A stretch of 64,000 nucleotides of DNA, from contig NYTH01000051.1 of the NCBI GenBank assembly GCA_002683405.1, positions 35,166 to 99,165 on the forward strand, given 5' to 3'. The notes beneath the pieces were generated by a model that made no database searches, was not told the DNA's origin, and worked only from the letters and a program-made list of their open reading frames with translations. This DNA is from Salinisphaeraceae bacterium (GTDB taxonomy: Bacteria; Pseudomonadota; Gammaproteobacteria; Nevskiales; Salinisphaeraceae). Position 1 is the stretch's first letter; the number at the start of each line of letters is the position of its first letter. This document shows, piece by piece, positions 29,378-38,300 of this stretch. Made by a program: the position numbers and the translations under genes.

Positions 29378-30136
29378 CTATCCCCCCGCTTCCATCAACC
29401 CCATGGTGGCGGCACTGACCCGCACCCCCGCCAGCAGATCTTCCAGATCAAAGCCCACGGGGTCACCCTCGCCTGATGTCACGCTCACCTGGCCGGTTGC
29501 CGGTTCGAGCTGAAACCGTGCGTAGCTCAGCACGCGGCCGTCCGAGAGCACCCGGTCATTGAAGATCGCCCCGATGCCGCCCTGTGATCGGGCAGACGGC
29601 GCCAGCAGCCCGGGATGGCCCTCATTGTGAATCCGGCCGCCCAGGCGGCGGCAGTAGCCATGATCGTTAGGGTCGATGATCTGGGGCAGGTCCTGCTCCT
29701 GCCCTTGCAGGTCAATCAGCAGGGCCCGGCACTGAGCGCTGCCTACGGCCCTGTGCCCGACCACAGGGCCGCTGTGCGCCGCCAGCTCGTCCTCGAGTGC
29801 CCCGCGGACAAACCAGTACAGCGTCTCCGCCAGGGCCACGGCCGGCCGCAGGCCGCCGTACCAGACGGCATGGTTGCCGTCGCTGTAACGGGTGGCGAGC
29901 ATGTCCGGCGGCGGGTTGCCCAGTCGATGGGCCTGCTCGAAGTAGGCAAACGGGGCATGAATGAGATTGGGCGGTCCCACGGCCGGCTTGCCACGTGCGA
30001 TCGCGGCATCCATGACCGCGCCGGCCTCCGCCTCGTCGGTCAGGTCATCCCAGAGGTCTTCGCTGGGCCGAATGGTCGGGATCGAGCGGTAGAGCGGCGC
30101 ATCAAAATCGGTCAGCGCCCAGTGCGGGTCGGCCAT
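29378..30136 (-). CDS. RES-domain toxin of a RES/Xre pair
   Basis: 252 residues. The RES-domain order is visible: N-terminal Arg in APLYRSIPTI, RYSDGNHAVWYGGLRPAVALAETLYWF with the conserved Glu, and the C-terminal QGGIGAIFNDRVL region. RES toxins (for example MbcT, ParT) bind NAD or NADH and degrade or transfer ADP-ribose, stopping growth. The gene begins at the last base of the Xre-type antitoxin gene, so the two are translationally coupled. Confidence 0.82.
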   Translation of the reverse strand: MADPHWALTDFDAPLYRSIPTIRPSEDLWDDLTDEAEAGAVMDAAIARGKPAVGPPNLIHAPFAYFEQAHRLGNPPPDMLATRYSDGNHAVWYGGLRPAVALAETLYWFVRGALEDELAAHSGPVVGHRAVGSAQCRALLIDLQGQEQDLPQIIDPNDHGYCRRLGGRIHNEGHPGLLAPSARSQGGIGAIFNDRVLSDGRVLSYARFQLEPATGQVSVTSGEGDPVGFDLEDLLAGVRVSAATMGLMEAGG

Positions 30137-30549
30137 TAACGCCCCCGGCGGGCGTCGAGGTAGCGCCGCACGCAGGCCAGACCCTCAAAGCCGTTATCCA
30201 GGATGAAGGACAGCGGTGTAGGCGCGAATCGCTGGTTCTCGTGCGTCATCCAGGCATACGCCACCTCGCGGTTTTCCGGGTACAGAATCCGCAGATTCTT
30301 GTGGATGGCCAGCAGATGCCCTGCCCGGTCGACCATATCCTCGTTGGGCGCGATGGGCTCGCCCCTGCGATAGCGGGCCAGGCTGCCCCGCGAATCCGGG
30401 CCCAGGCCCAGCAATCGACACTGCGAACGGGAGTCGATCTGCCAGTGGTCGAACAGGTTCATGACCATTTTCGCCATCGCGCTGCGACTGTCGGCGCTGA
30501 ATGGGTCCGGTCGGGCCTGAGCGGCTTGTGGCTGTAGTGCGGCGTCCAT
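30136..30549 (-). CDS. Xre/MbcA/ParS-type antitoxin
   Basis: 137 residues. The N-terminal helical segment (residues about 28-75, MVMNLFDHWQIDSRSQCRLL then GSLARYRRGEPIA) resembles the Xre-HTH of this family. The C-terminal part (DRAGHLLAIHKNLRILYPENREVAYAWM) is the antitoxin_Xre/DUF2384-type toxin-binding domain. It would neutralise the downstream RES toxin and repress the shared promoter. No clear ribosome site precedes the ATG. Confidence 0.8.
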   Translation of the reverse strand: MDAALQPQAAQARPDPFSADSRSAMAKMVMNLFDHWQIDSRSQCRLLGLGPDSRGSLARYRRGEPIAPNEDMVDRAGHLLAIHKNLRILYPENREVAYAWMTHENQRFAPTPLSFILDNGFEGLACVRRYLDARRGR

Positions 30550-30579
30550 ATCTGTATATCGTTACGTTTTCTTGTATTT

Positions 30580-30608
30580 ATTATACGCCTGCCCGGTCAG
30601 GTGGTCCA
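30580..30608 (-). promoter_or_regulatory. Predicted promoter of the RES/Xre operon
   Basis: On the minus strand: TGGACC (-35, 4 of 6 consensus), 17-bp spacer, TATAAT (-10, perfect), about 31 bases upstream of the antitoxin ATG. No clear operator palindrome was found overlapping it. Confidence 0.55.
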
Positions 30609-30693
30609 TATCCATGTGACCGGCCGGGTGTCCGCCCGCTTGGCAGTGTGACGGTGTAGCGATTGGCTACGAGACACATGGAAGGCACTCGTT

Positions 30694-31092
30694 ATGAATC
30701 GAGCGATTCGAGATGAAGAACTGAGCACTGTGCTGATGGCACTGCGTTTCTGGCAGCAGCATGGCCACCAGGCGGCTGATGAGATCCGTGCAATCGGTAA
30801 AAGCGATGAGTCCACCGTTCTTTCAGATGAAGGCATCGACGTACTCTGTGACCGGCTCAATGCCGGTCCCGGCAGTGCCCAGATCGTTGTGGAGGTGCTT
30901 GCCGGCGGCGTCAGGAACATCTATGGCGACACAGCCGCTGTTGACTGCCTGGTCTTGGACTGGGATACCGATGGTGTTGATCCCGAGCGTCTGACGACCA
31001 TCGATGGTGACGAAGCCTTTGCATTCATCTGGAGCACCAATGTGGATCTGGACACCACTGAGGAGGTCTATTCAGCCGTCCGCGATCGATGA
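30694..31092 (+). CDS. Small acidic protein of unknown function
   Basis: 132 residues, strongly acidic (for example LVLDWDTDGVDPERLTTIDGDEAF). It contains no Cys and no membrane helix, and has a helical N-terminus (EELSTVLMALRFWQQHGHQAADEIRAIG). GGAAGG lies about 10 bases before the ATG. I do not recognise a family. It is monocistronic with its own strong terminator and is divergent from the toxin-antitoxin operon. High acidity on a mobile element could mean a DNA-mimic or an accessory regulator; that is speculation. Confidence 0.55.
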   Translation: MNRAIRDEELSTVLMALRFWQQHGHQAADEIRAIGKSDESTVLSDEGIDVLCDRLNAGPGSAQIVVEVLAGGVRNIYGDTAAVDCLVLDWDTDGVDPERLTTIDGDEAFAFIWSTNVDLDTTEEVYSAVRDR

Positions 31093-31095
31093 CTC

Positions 31096-31123
31096 AAAAC
31101 CCCGCTTCAAGCGGGGTTTTTTA
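31096..31123 (+). terminator. Intrinsic terminator
   Basis: AACCCCGC-ttcaa-GCGGGGTT followed by TTTT; it begins four bases after the stop of the gene ending at 31092. It also has an A-run on its 5' side, so it could work both ways. Confidence 0.85.
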
Positions 31124-31172
31124 TGGGTCGCTGGGCCGGCGGGTGGCTGCGTCTGAGCGGGTTTGCTGTTAT

Positions 31173-31239
31173 CCAGTAGCGTCTGATGCGATCTACAAAG
31201 TGACGTTAAGGGGCTGTATATATCCCCCCGGAGGGGTAA
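31173..31239 (+). repeat. Module-border repeat R1
   Basis: About 67 bp, nearly identical to R2 (32177-32243). The core GGGGCTGTATATATCCCC is followed by CCGGAGGGG; the two parts can fold as adjoining GC hairpins. R1 lies just beyond the 3' end of the secreted-protein gene 31301-32080. Confidence 0.85.
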
Positions 31240-31300
31240 TGACCGGCACGGGATATTCTTTCATGTGCATAACGGGTGTTATGACCAGTCGCCCCGGTTA

Positions 31301-32080
31301 TCAGGGGCTTGCGACACCCTGTTCAGGCGCTTCGCAGGGAAATAACGACTGGTTGCGGCAGTCCATCTCGCTCACTCGTTTGGCGCCGTAACGAATCAAG
31401 GTACGACGCAATGCGCTGACATCCCCCCGGCTTGAGCCGCCGAGTCTTGAGGCGTGTCCAGGTTCTAAGATTTTATCTAAATAATCAAGTAGTGTTTCCG
31501 GCTGACCATCAACATACTCAACAGCATTAATATCAATAACAGTTTTTCTTTTTCCATTCTCAACAGAGCTATACTCTTTAAATATAAACCTATCAAAAAA
31601 TGATGTTGTATTTCCTAGGAAAATTGCCCTTTTCGCGATATTTCTTCTTTGCTTTAGAAAAGGGGTGTCTAGACTATAGTGAATACTAGTTTTAGAGCAA
31701 CTTTGTTTCATTAACTCTGATACAACATAAGGGATACTATTTTCAAATTCGGTAGGAGATTTGATTTCTAGTACTAAATTTATACTTGATCTAACAATTC
31801 CCCGCATACTCAAATACTCGCCCTCATCTTTACATACAAATTCGTATGGGGCCTTGCACATGGGTATGTAGCTTTTCTTGATAGCCTTAGGATTTTTTTT
31901 ATACATATCAAATAATAAACAAACTTGTTGAGAAATATTCTTAAACTGCTCATCCGAATACCGCGCCTGAATCTCCTCAATCGGCAGCGGGTCCACCAGC
32001 GGTGATTCGGCGTGGCTGGCCGTGGTGAAGACCGCCAGCAAGGCGATGGCCAGGGTTTTTGTGGGGGTTGGGCTTGGCAT
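31301..32080 (-). CDS. Secreted protein of unknown function with mixed base composition
   Basis: 259 residues with a Sec signal (MPSPTPTKTLAIALLAVFTT, cleaved near ASHA). Residues about 35-200 are Lys/Ile/Ser-rich and AT-rich at DNA level (31480-31960), with four cysteines (QQVCLL, PMCKAP, EFVCKD, KQSCSK). The signal-peptide end and the last 60 residues are GC-rich like the chromosome. I recognise no domain. It is bracketed by R1 and R2, transcribed alone, and separated from the Jet module by R2. The composition break suggests a replaced central segment. Confidence 0.55.
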   Translation of the reverse strand: MPSPTPTKTLAIALLAVFTTASHAESPLVDPLPIEEIQARYSDEQFKNISQQVCLLFDMYKKNPKAIKKSYIPMCKAPYEFVCKDEGEYLSMRGIVRSSINLVLEIKSPTEFENSIPYVVSELMKQSCSKTSIHYSLDTPFLKQRRNIAKRAIFLGNTTSFFDRFIFKEYSSVENGKRKTVIDINAVEYVDGQPETLLDYLDKILEPGHASRLGGSSRGDVSALRRTLIRYGAKRVSEMDCRNQSLFPCEAPEQGVASP

Positions 32081-32176
32081 TTTTGTTTTGGCACCTTCAA
32101 GGGGTGGGTTCGGCCAGTTTAGCCGTGTTGGCGCCTTCGCGGGCTGTGCGGTTGCTCTGGGGCAAGCCAGCCCGGT

Positions 32177-32243
32177 CCAGTGGCGTCTGATGCGGTCTGC
32201 AAAGTGACGTTAAGGGGCTGTATATATCCCCCCGGAGGGGTAA
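32177..32243 (+). repeat. Module-border repeat R2
   Basis: Matches R1 over about 67 bp with a few mismatches (ccagtGgcgtctgatgcgGtctGc). It includes the stop codon and last dozen or so codons of the WYL regulator gene (encoding GGIYTAP at the end), so it forms the exact left border of the Jet module. Confidence 0.85.
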
Positions 32244-33094
32244 ACCCCGGCAGGAGAAGATTCTTTCTCCAGCCATCGCCTGATCTCGTCTACATTGTTC
32301 ACCTGGAGCAGATAATCAGGTGGCTGCTGCCTGCCGGGGTCAGTGGCCGCCCGAAGAGCCTTGACTGCCGCGGACACCAAGGGCCCGCGAACTGAAAGCC
32401 GCTGACCGGCCGCCTGGCCGAAATGCTGATGGGCGATCATCACAGCCTGCTCGTAGCTCAGGTCCTGGTGCGCAGTCAGCCGTAGGGGCACCTGCTGTTG
32501 CCAGTCAGCATCGGCGTCGGCGGTCTTCGGGCTCTGCGCCTGTGCTCGGCGCGGCGCTGAAAGCGCCTGTAGTGACAATGTGTCGAAGCACGCATCGGCC
32601 GGGGCGTAAGCCCGTGTCCACCACTGCCCGCCCACTTCGGCCAGGGCGTGCGGAAACAGCATTCGACGGTGCCCCTCCGGATTAGCCAGCGTCCGGTGAA
32701 GGGCGATCAGTCCGCGGCCCTCGCGCAGGGCCAGATGGATCTCCCTGAACAGGGCCGGATCGGGGCTGCTCAGGCGCAGCGGCATACGCTCCAGACCGGC
32801 GGTCTCCGTATCAACCGAGGCGATCAGTTCCAGGTACTCGCTGATATGCCCCTGAGTCAGTTCCGGCTTGAGGCGCCGGGTGCCCGCGTACTCGCCGGGT
32901 ACCACGCGTTCAATGACCCGCGGATATGTCTCACGGTATTCACTGAGCAGGCGGCTGGCGTGCACAGACGTGACCTCCAGCACCTCGCGGATACGGGTAT
33001 TGGTGATGCGTCCCTCCCAAAGGAGCAGGCATTCCAGGGCGGCAAGTCGCCCCGAGGGTTCCGATGCGGGTGTACTGGGGCGTTTCGCGCTCAA
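32210..33094 (-). CDS. WYL-domain repressor (BrxR/CapW-like) of the Jet module
   Basis: 294 residues. An N-terminal winged HTH (residues about 18-70: LAALECLLLWEGRITNTRIR, then EVTSVHASRLLSEYRE) is followed by a WYL domain (about 110-190: GLIALHRTLANPEGHRRMLF, then PHALAEVGGQWWTRAYAPAD) and a C-terminal WCX-like region. BrxR and CapW proteins of this layout repress BREX and CBASS operons by binding inverted repeats and may sense a nucleotide or DNA signal. It is divergent from jetA with a 188-bp gap holding a perfect palindrome. The C-terminus is encoded by repeat R2. Confidence 0.82.
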   Translation of the reverse strand: MSAKRPSTPASEPSGRLAALECLLLWEGRITNTRIREVLEVTSVHASRLLSEYRETYPRVIERVVPGEYAGTRRLKPELTQGHISEYLELIASVDTETAGLERMPLRLSSPDPALFREIHLALREGRGLIALHRTLANPEGHRRMLFPHALAEVGGQWWTRAYAPADACFDTLSLQALSAPRRAQAQSPKTADADADWQQQVPLRLTAHQDLSYEQAVMIAHQHFGQAAGQRLSVRGPLVSAAVKALRAATDPGRQQPPDYLLQVNNVDEIRRWLEKESSPAGVYPSGGIYTAP

Positions 33095-33138
33095 GAATTT
33101 TCCCTTTTATTGTTTCGCAAGCTAGGTTATTATCATTA

Positions 33139-33161
33139 ATGTTAATTAACATCGATGTTAA
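33139..33161. promoter_or_regulatory. Palindromic operator between the WYL regulator and jetA
   Basis: TTAACATCGATGTTAA (33146-33161) is a perfect 16-bp palindrome, and ATGTTAATTAACAT (33139-33152) overlaps it as a second one. It is AT-rich, placed in the divergent promoter gap, and its relatives occur at 40486, 40564, 41017 and 41033. Probable binding site of the WYL regulator. Confidence 0.65.
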
Positions 33162-33282
33162 TTACAACGCATTTTCACCAAATTCAGCCATTGGGCAGGC
33201 TCGGTTATTTCAAGGTTTAACCAGAGTCCGCCGACAACAAGGAAAGCTCTTGAGCAGCCTGAGATAACCGCACGCACCACCT

Positions 33283-34722
33283 ATGTCAGCGAGTCCATTC
33301 ACGACCCTTTTCGAGCGCCTGCCCGACCGGCTGTTCGGCCCTCTGGCTTCGGCCAACCGACAGCATTACTGGGACATCCTGCTGATGCTCTATCAGGAGT
33401 ATTTCGAGGATGAAGGAGCCACACCGGAAGTCGGGTGGAGCCGGCGGGATCTGGTTATTCCGATTCAGACTTATGTCGAAGACAGTCGGGATTGGCAAAC
33501 CGCCGACGGCGAAGACCACAGCTCCCCGGCCAACGTGCGGGCCAACCTGATTCTCACCAAGCTCACCGATGCGGGCTGGATCATTGAAACGCAGGTCGGT
33601 CTTCGCCGGGTTATGGAAATGCGACCCATCATCCGCCAGTTCATTGAATTGTTGCTCGAATTTGCAGAGCGCGGCCCAGAGCTGGTCAGCGGCGAGGTGC
33701 AATCGATATTCAATAATCTGACCCAGGTGGTCAAAAATCCAGAGGAGCAGGCCCCGGCCTTTCGCCGGGCGGCCAAGGACGCCCGCGGCCTATCGAACAG
33801 CCTGGCGGCTACCAGCACGCAGGTGACTGAGCTGATGACCGCACTGCGGCGGCTGGAGACCCCCAGGGAATACATCCAGGCATTTTTCAGCGAATACATC
33901 ACCGACATCTACATCGCTGACTACCGGGAGCTGCGGACCCGAAACCACCCCCTGCGTAACCGGTTTCATATTCTGTCGATGGTCAATCACCTGCGCAGTG
34001 ACGAGCAGGCCTACAACAAGCTGCTGAACTGGTACCAGCACAACCGCAAAGCGGTGGGCGGCCGGCACGCACCGGAGGACGCGCTGAACCGCGACTTCGC
34101 ACGCTTTGAGATATTCGATCGCATCGAAGCCCGGCTGGACCGCCTGGATCGGGTCATGAGTCAGGCCAACCACCAGGCTCTGTCCTATATCCAGTACCAG
34201 CTCCGCACCCGAGCGGATCTGGACGATAAGATCGACCTGTCGCTGTCACGCCTGCGCGCCCTGCCCGAAGACCATGTGCTGGACACGCTGTTTGCGCCAG
34301 GGCCAGCACTGGATACCTCGAATCTGGCTGAGTCGAAAGCAGCGCGGCCCGCGCGCCGACGCAGCCCCATCGAAAAGCAGGAACTCTCTCCGGAGATGAA
34401 GGCCAGGCGGAAGCTGTTGCAAGCCATGCGAGAACGCAGACGAATCTCTCCGCAGATGCTGGCCAGCTACCTCGACCAGGCGCTGGGCGAATCCGAATCG
34501 CTATCCAACCAGGATCTGCCTTTGGCTGGCGTCAGCGACTTGTGCGCTTTTCTCTCGCTCACGCGTATAGGCGCGGCAAGCCGGTCACAGTCGGCCCATG
34601 CGGAAGACTATTTGAGTCATTTGCAGGCCTATCGCATCACCATAACCGCGGGCGAGCGGGTGGATAACGATCTGCTCAACGCCCCCGAAGTCACGATCAA
34701 ACGAACCCGACGAGGCCGCTGA
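33283..34722 (+). CDS. jetA: JetA, Wadjet SMC-complex kleisin-like subunit
   Basis: 479 residues beginning FTTLFERLPDRLFGPLASAN after four residues, a pattern typical of the JetA family of DUF5716 type rather than of DUF3375 JetA, so a type II-like Wadjet is more likely than type I. It is MukF/kleisin-like: an N-terminal winged-helix region, a helical middle and a C-terminal basic tail (TIKRTRRGR). With JetB and JetC it forms a condensin-like loop extruder that recognises small circular DNA, cut by JetD. No strong ribosome site is visible. First gene of a plus-strand operon with overlapping or touching genes. Confidence 0.8.
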   Translation: MSASPFTTLFERLPDRLFGPLASANRQHYWDILLMLYQEYFEDEGATPEVGWSRRDLVIPIQTYVEDSRDWQTADGEDHSSPANVRANLILTKLTDAGWIIETQVGLRRVMEMRPIIRQFIELLLEFAERGPELVSGEVQSIFNNLTQVVKNPEEQAPAFRRAAKDARGLSNSLAATSTQVTELMTALRRLETPREYIQAFFSEYITDIYIADYRELRTRNHPLRNRFHILSMVNHLRSDEQAYNKLLNWYQHNRKAVGGRHAPEDALNRDFARFEIFDRIEARLDRLDRVMSQANHQALSYIQYQLRTRADLDDKIDLSLSRLRALPEDHVLDTLFAPGPALDTSNLAESKAARPARRRSPIEKQELSPEMKARRKLLQAMRERRRISPQMLASYLDQALGESESLSNQDLPLAGVSDLCAFLSLTRIGAASRSQSAHAEDYLSHLQAYRITITAGERVDNDLLNAPEVTIKRTRRGR

Positions 34723-34723
34723 T

Positions 34724-35380
34724 ATGCCCCGCACCTGGGACACACTTGCCCACAATCCCGGCAACCCTTACGAGGTTGAGGATTTCAAACGCGCCGCCTA
34801 TCGACTGATTACTGAGCAGGCGCTGTATGAATTCATTCCAAAACAGCGGCTGTCCTATCGCATCGTCAAGGAACACAAGGCGGCCTACACCGAACTGTGC
34901 GGCCTGATGGGAATGGAGCTGCGGGTGGAAGCCAATCAGGGATACTGCTGCGCCCGGCCCGTGGGGGAGCGCACCACCCCGCTCAAGTTGGGTACCACGC
35001 TCATGGCGCTGGTGCTGCGCCGGATCTACCACCACAAGATGCAGGCGGGAGAGGATCAGGCCGGGCGGGTGCTGGTGAGTCTGCCGGATCTGGCCGTGGC
35101 CTACCGCGATGCCACCCATCGCGACCTGACACTCCAGCGCAACGAGCTTGACCCCCTGTTCGATCAGATGAGGCGCTTCGGCATTGCCCGGACCACGAAG
35201 GCGGACCTGAACGACGGCCAGCCAATGGCCATCGAGATTCTGCCGGCCATCGAGTTTCTGATTGATGAAACCTACCTGGCTGATCTGAACGGTCACGCCA
35301 TGCAGGCGCAAGCCAATGGTGCCGACCCGGATGCAGCGGGCGATATGGATAACGAGGAAGACGACGATGAAACAGCTTAA
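34724..35380 (+). CDS. jetB: JetB, MukE-like subunit (DUF4194 type)
   Basis: 218 residues. Winged-helix, MukE-like: YEVEDFKRAAYRLITEQALY, and LGTTLMALVLRRIYHHKMQA, the DUF4194-type central block. It ends in an acidic tail (DMDNEEDDDETA). It starts one base after the jetA stop and overlaps jetC by 14 bp, so translation is coupled. It binds the JetA kleisin in the Wadjet complex. Confidence 0.82.
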   Translation: MPRTWDTLAHNPGNPYEVEDFKRAAYRLITEQALYEFIPKQRLSYRIVKEHKAAYTELCGLMGMELRVEANQGYCCARPVGERTTPLKLGTTLMALVLRRIYHHKMQAGEDQAGRVLVSLPDLAVAYRDATHRDLTLQRNELDPLFDQMRRFGIARTTKADLNDGQPMAIEILPAIEFLIDETYLADLNGHAMQAQANGADPDAAGDMDNEEDDDETA

Positions 35381-38300
35381 AAGGATCTGCCTGGTCCAGT
35401 TCTATCTGTTCGGCAAAGAGCAGCTCGACATCGATGGCTCGACTGCCATTCTGGGGCTGAACGGATCGGGCAAGAGCACGCTGCTGGATGCGATCCAGAC
35501 CGTAATGAACGGCGCCCACGGCAGCTACCGCAGCTTCAACGCCCAGTCCTCCTCGCAGACCTCCACCCGCTCACTGCGGGACTACTGCCTGGGCGCGCTG
35601 CGCGAGGAAGACGACGAGAACAAGATTCAGGGCTATGCCCGCGACACCGCGACGACCTACATTTCACTCGGCTTTGCAGATGAGCAGACCGGCTGGAAAA
35701 TGACGGCAGGTGTGTGCCTGTCGGCTTCGCGCCAGGAGGACAAGCACCGGGTCAATGGGCTGTTCATCTGTCCCAATACATTGCTGGAGGCCAGCAGCTT
35801 CGTCGAGCGCGTCGAGCAGGACGGCGCCATGCAGGAGCTGCCGTTGACCTGGCGGGGTTTTGTCGAAAGCACGCGCGCCCAACTGAACAGCGACGGCCGC
35901 GATCTCATACTCAAAGACCAGCCAACGCAGTACGTCAAGGAGCTACTGCATCAGCTCGGCCCGAAGACCCAGCGGCTGGATGACCGCAAGTTTCTTCGCT
36001 CGTTCCAGAAGTCACTGCAACTGCGCGATATCGAAAGCGTGGACGACTACGTGCGTCAGCACATTGTTCCGGCCACGGAAATAAATGCGAATGATTTTGG
36101 CCGTCAGATCACGCAGCTTCGCAATCTGCGTCAGACCATCGAGGAAACGCGCCTCAAGATTGGGAAGCTGAATGAGGTACACGGGTATTTCGACCAGGCG
36201 CTTAAAGCCGCTCGGCGGCGCGCGTCACAATCCGCCCTGGCCGCGATCTACGAGCAGGAGGCCGCCAGTGAAGCCCATGACAATCTGGAGGAGCTACTGG
36301 AAGCGACGCAGGAGAATCTTGAAGCGCACTGTCGGGATCTGGAAGCCGACGAGGCGCGACTTAAACGATGGAGCAATGAGCTTGCCGAGCTGACCGCCCA
36401 GATCAAGGACGACCCCGATCTGGACAATGCCGATCGCCTGGCCAACAAGGTCAGCGATCTGAGCGAGTCAATCCAGCGCCTGGCGCGTGAGGTGGCCCGG
36501 CCGGTGCGAGAGCTGATCACAGGCCTCAATGCCCTGCCCGCCGACAATGCCAGCCACTCGGCCCTGCCGCAGATTCGCCAGGCGCTTTACGCAGCCTCCG
36601 AAGACCCTGAATCCATGACCCCTGGCACGGTGGGCGCGGCCATCGATCAAGCGTTGGCCATTCTCGGTGCAGCCGACCAGGACCTGTCGGCCGAGCTTGA
36701 CGCTGCACGATCGCTTGAGGCTCACCTGAAATTGGAGCGTGAGGCGCAGAAGGGCCTGGTCACCAACCTGTCCAAAGGCGGGGCCCTGCCCGGCCGGGAC
36801 GCGCAGCGCGCGATTGCCCTGTTCGACCACCACGGCATCGGCGCCCGGCCGCTGGCGGAGCTTGTCACAGTCAGCGACCCCGAATGGCAGCCAGCAATTG
36901 AGGCCTATCTGGGCGCTCAACTGGATGATCTGGTTGTTGACGCGGGGCGGGAGAAAGAAGCGGTGGGCCTGATCCGCAATCTACCCCGGAATGCGGCCAT
37001 TTACGGCCTGAAAGTCGTCCAGCCGACCCATGTGGCGCAATACATGGACCAGACGCCGGGCAGCGATTTCGTCGCCAGTCTGATCAGCGGCTCCAGCCGC
37101 ACGGCGGTCGCCTATGTGCGCAACGCCATGGCCGGCCTGCACTTTGCCGAAAGCGAGGCCGACCTGGAGAGATTCAAGAAGGCACTGACCCGCGACGGCA
37201 TGGTGTCCGGCGGCGGCGGCTCCGGCCGGCGACGCCTGCCCGAGCAGGCAAATCTGCGTATCGGACGCAAGGTAGATCCCCAGGCGCTGCACGAGGCTCG
37301 GCAGCGGCTGACGCAGCTCGAGAAGGACTACGGCGACGCCGCCTCCAGGGTTCGAAACCTGGATGCTGCCTTGGCGCGGATTCGCGACATGGGTGATGCC
37401 AGCGTGGTGCAGGAACGCTTCCACACGCCCCTGGAAGAGCTGAGTGAGCTGCGGGAAACGCGTCGCCGCTACACAGCCGATGCCAGCGAGGCGGCCCGGA
37501 AGGCGGATACATCGCTGCTGGAGAGTCAGGCCCAGCTCAAACAGAAGCATTCGGATCTGACCGAATCGGTCAAGGCCATGCGGGAAGCCAAGGGGCGGTA
37601 TGAGGCACAAATTGGTCAATACGAAAAAGATATCAAGCTCGCCCAGAGTGATCTGGATCGAGCCACCGATGCGATGCGCCAACGGCTGAGTGACCCCGAT
37701 TACGACCCGGCTATACAGGGTGATTACCGCACGCGCATTGACGATGAGTACGGTGACGACCCCATGGCCTGCGCTGGCCGTGCAAAGGAGCTCGCGGCGG
37801 CATCAGGCAAGGACTGGGACCGCAAGAAGCAAAATGGTTTTCTATCCCTCGGCCATTACCTGAACGATTACAACGTCACCCTGCGCGAACAGCGCGACGA
37901 CTGGCGGATGGCGCTGGCCTGGACCCGCGAGCAGATCGACCGGCTGGCAAAAACTGATCTGCTGGACTTCGAGGAACAGGCCGACGCTGCGCTCATTGCC
38001 GCCCAGGATTCGTTCAAGCGGGACATCGCCCTGAAATTGTTCGATGACATGCAGAAGATGCAGCATGCGATCAAGGACCTGAACAAACTGCTGGACGCCT
38101 GCCCGCCCTTTTCCCAAAACGAACGCTACCGATTCATGTACAAGCACCGCGAGGACATGTCGGGGCTGCGCAAGTACATCACCCAGGTCGCCACCGATAG
38201 CGATGACGGTTTGTTTTCCCAGTCGCAGGAGGCCGCGGCGCCGGATATTGCCGAGGCTATGCAGCGGCTCGAGGAACTGGCAACTGATCCCGAGCTTGCC

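Noticed and set aside
31173..32243. R1/R2 as integron attC sites or IS ends
   Set aside because: Core lacks the paired GTTRRRY/RYYYAAC arrangement of attC; the copies are direct rather than inverted as in IS ends; no transposase or integron integrase lies nearby.
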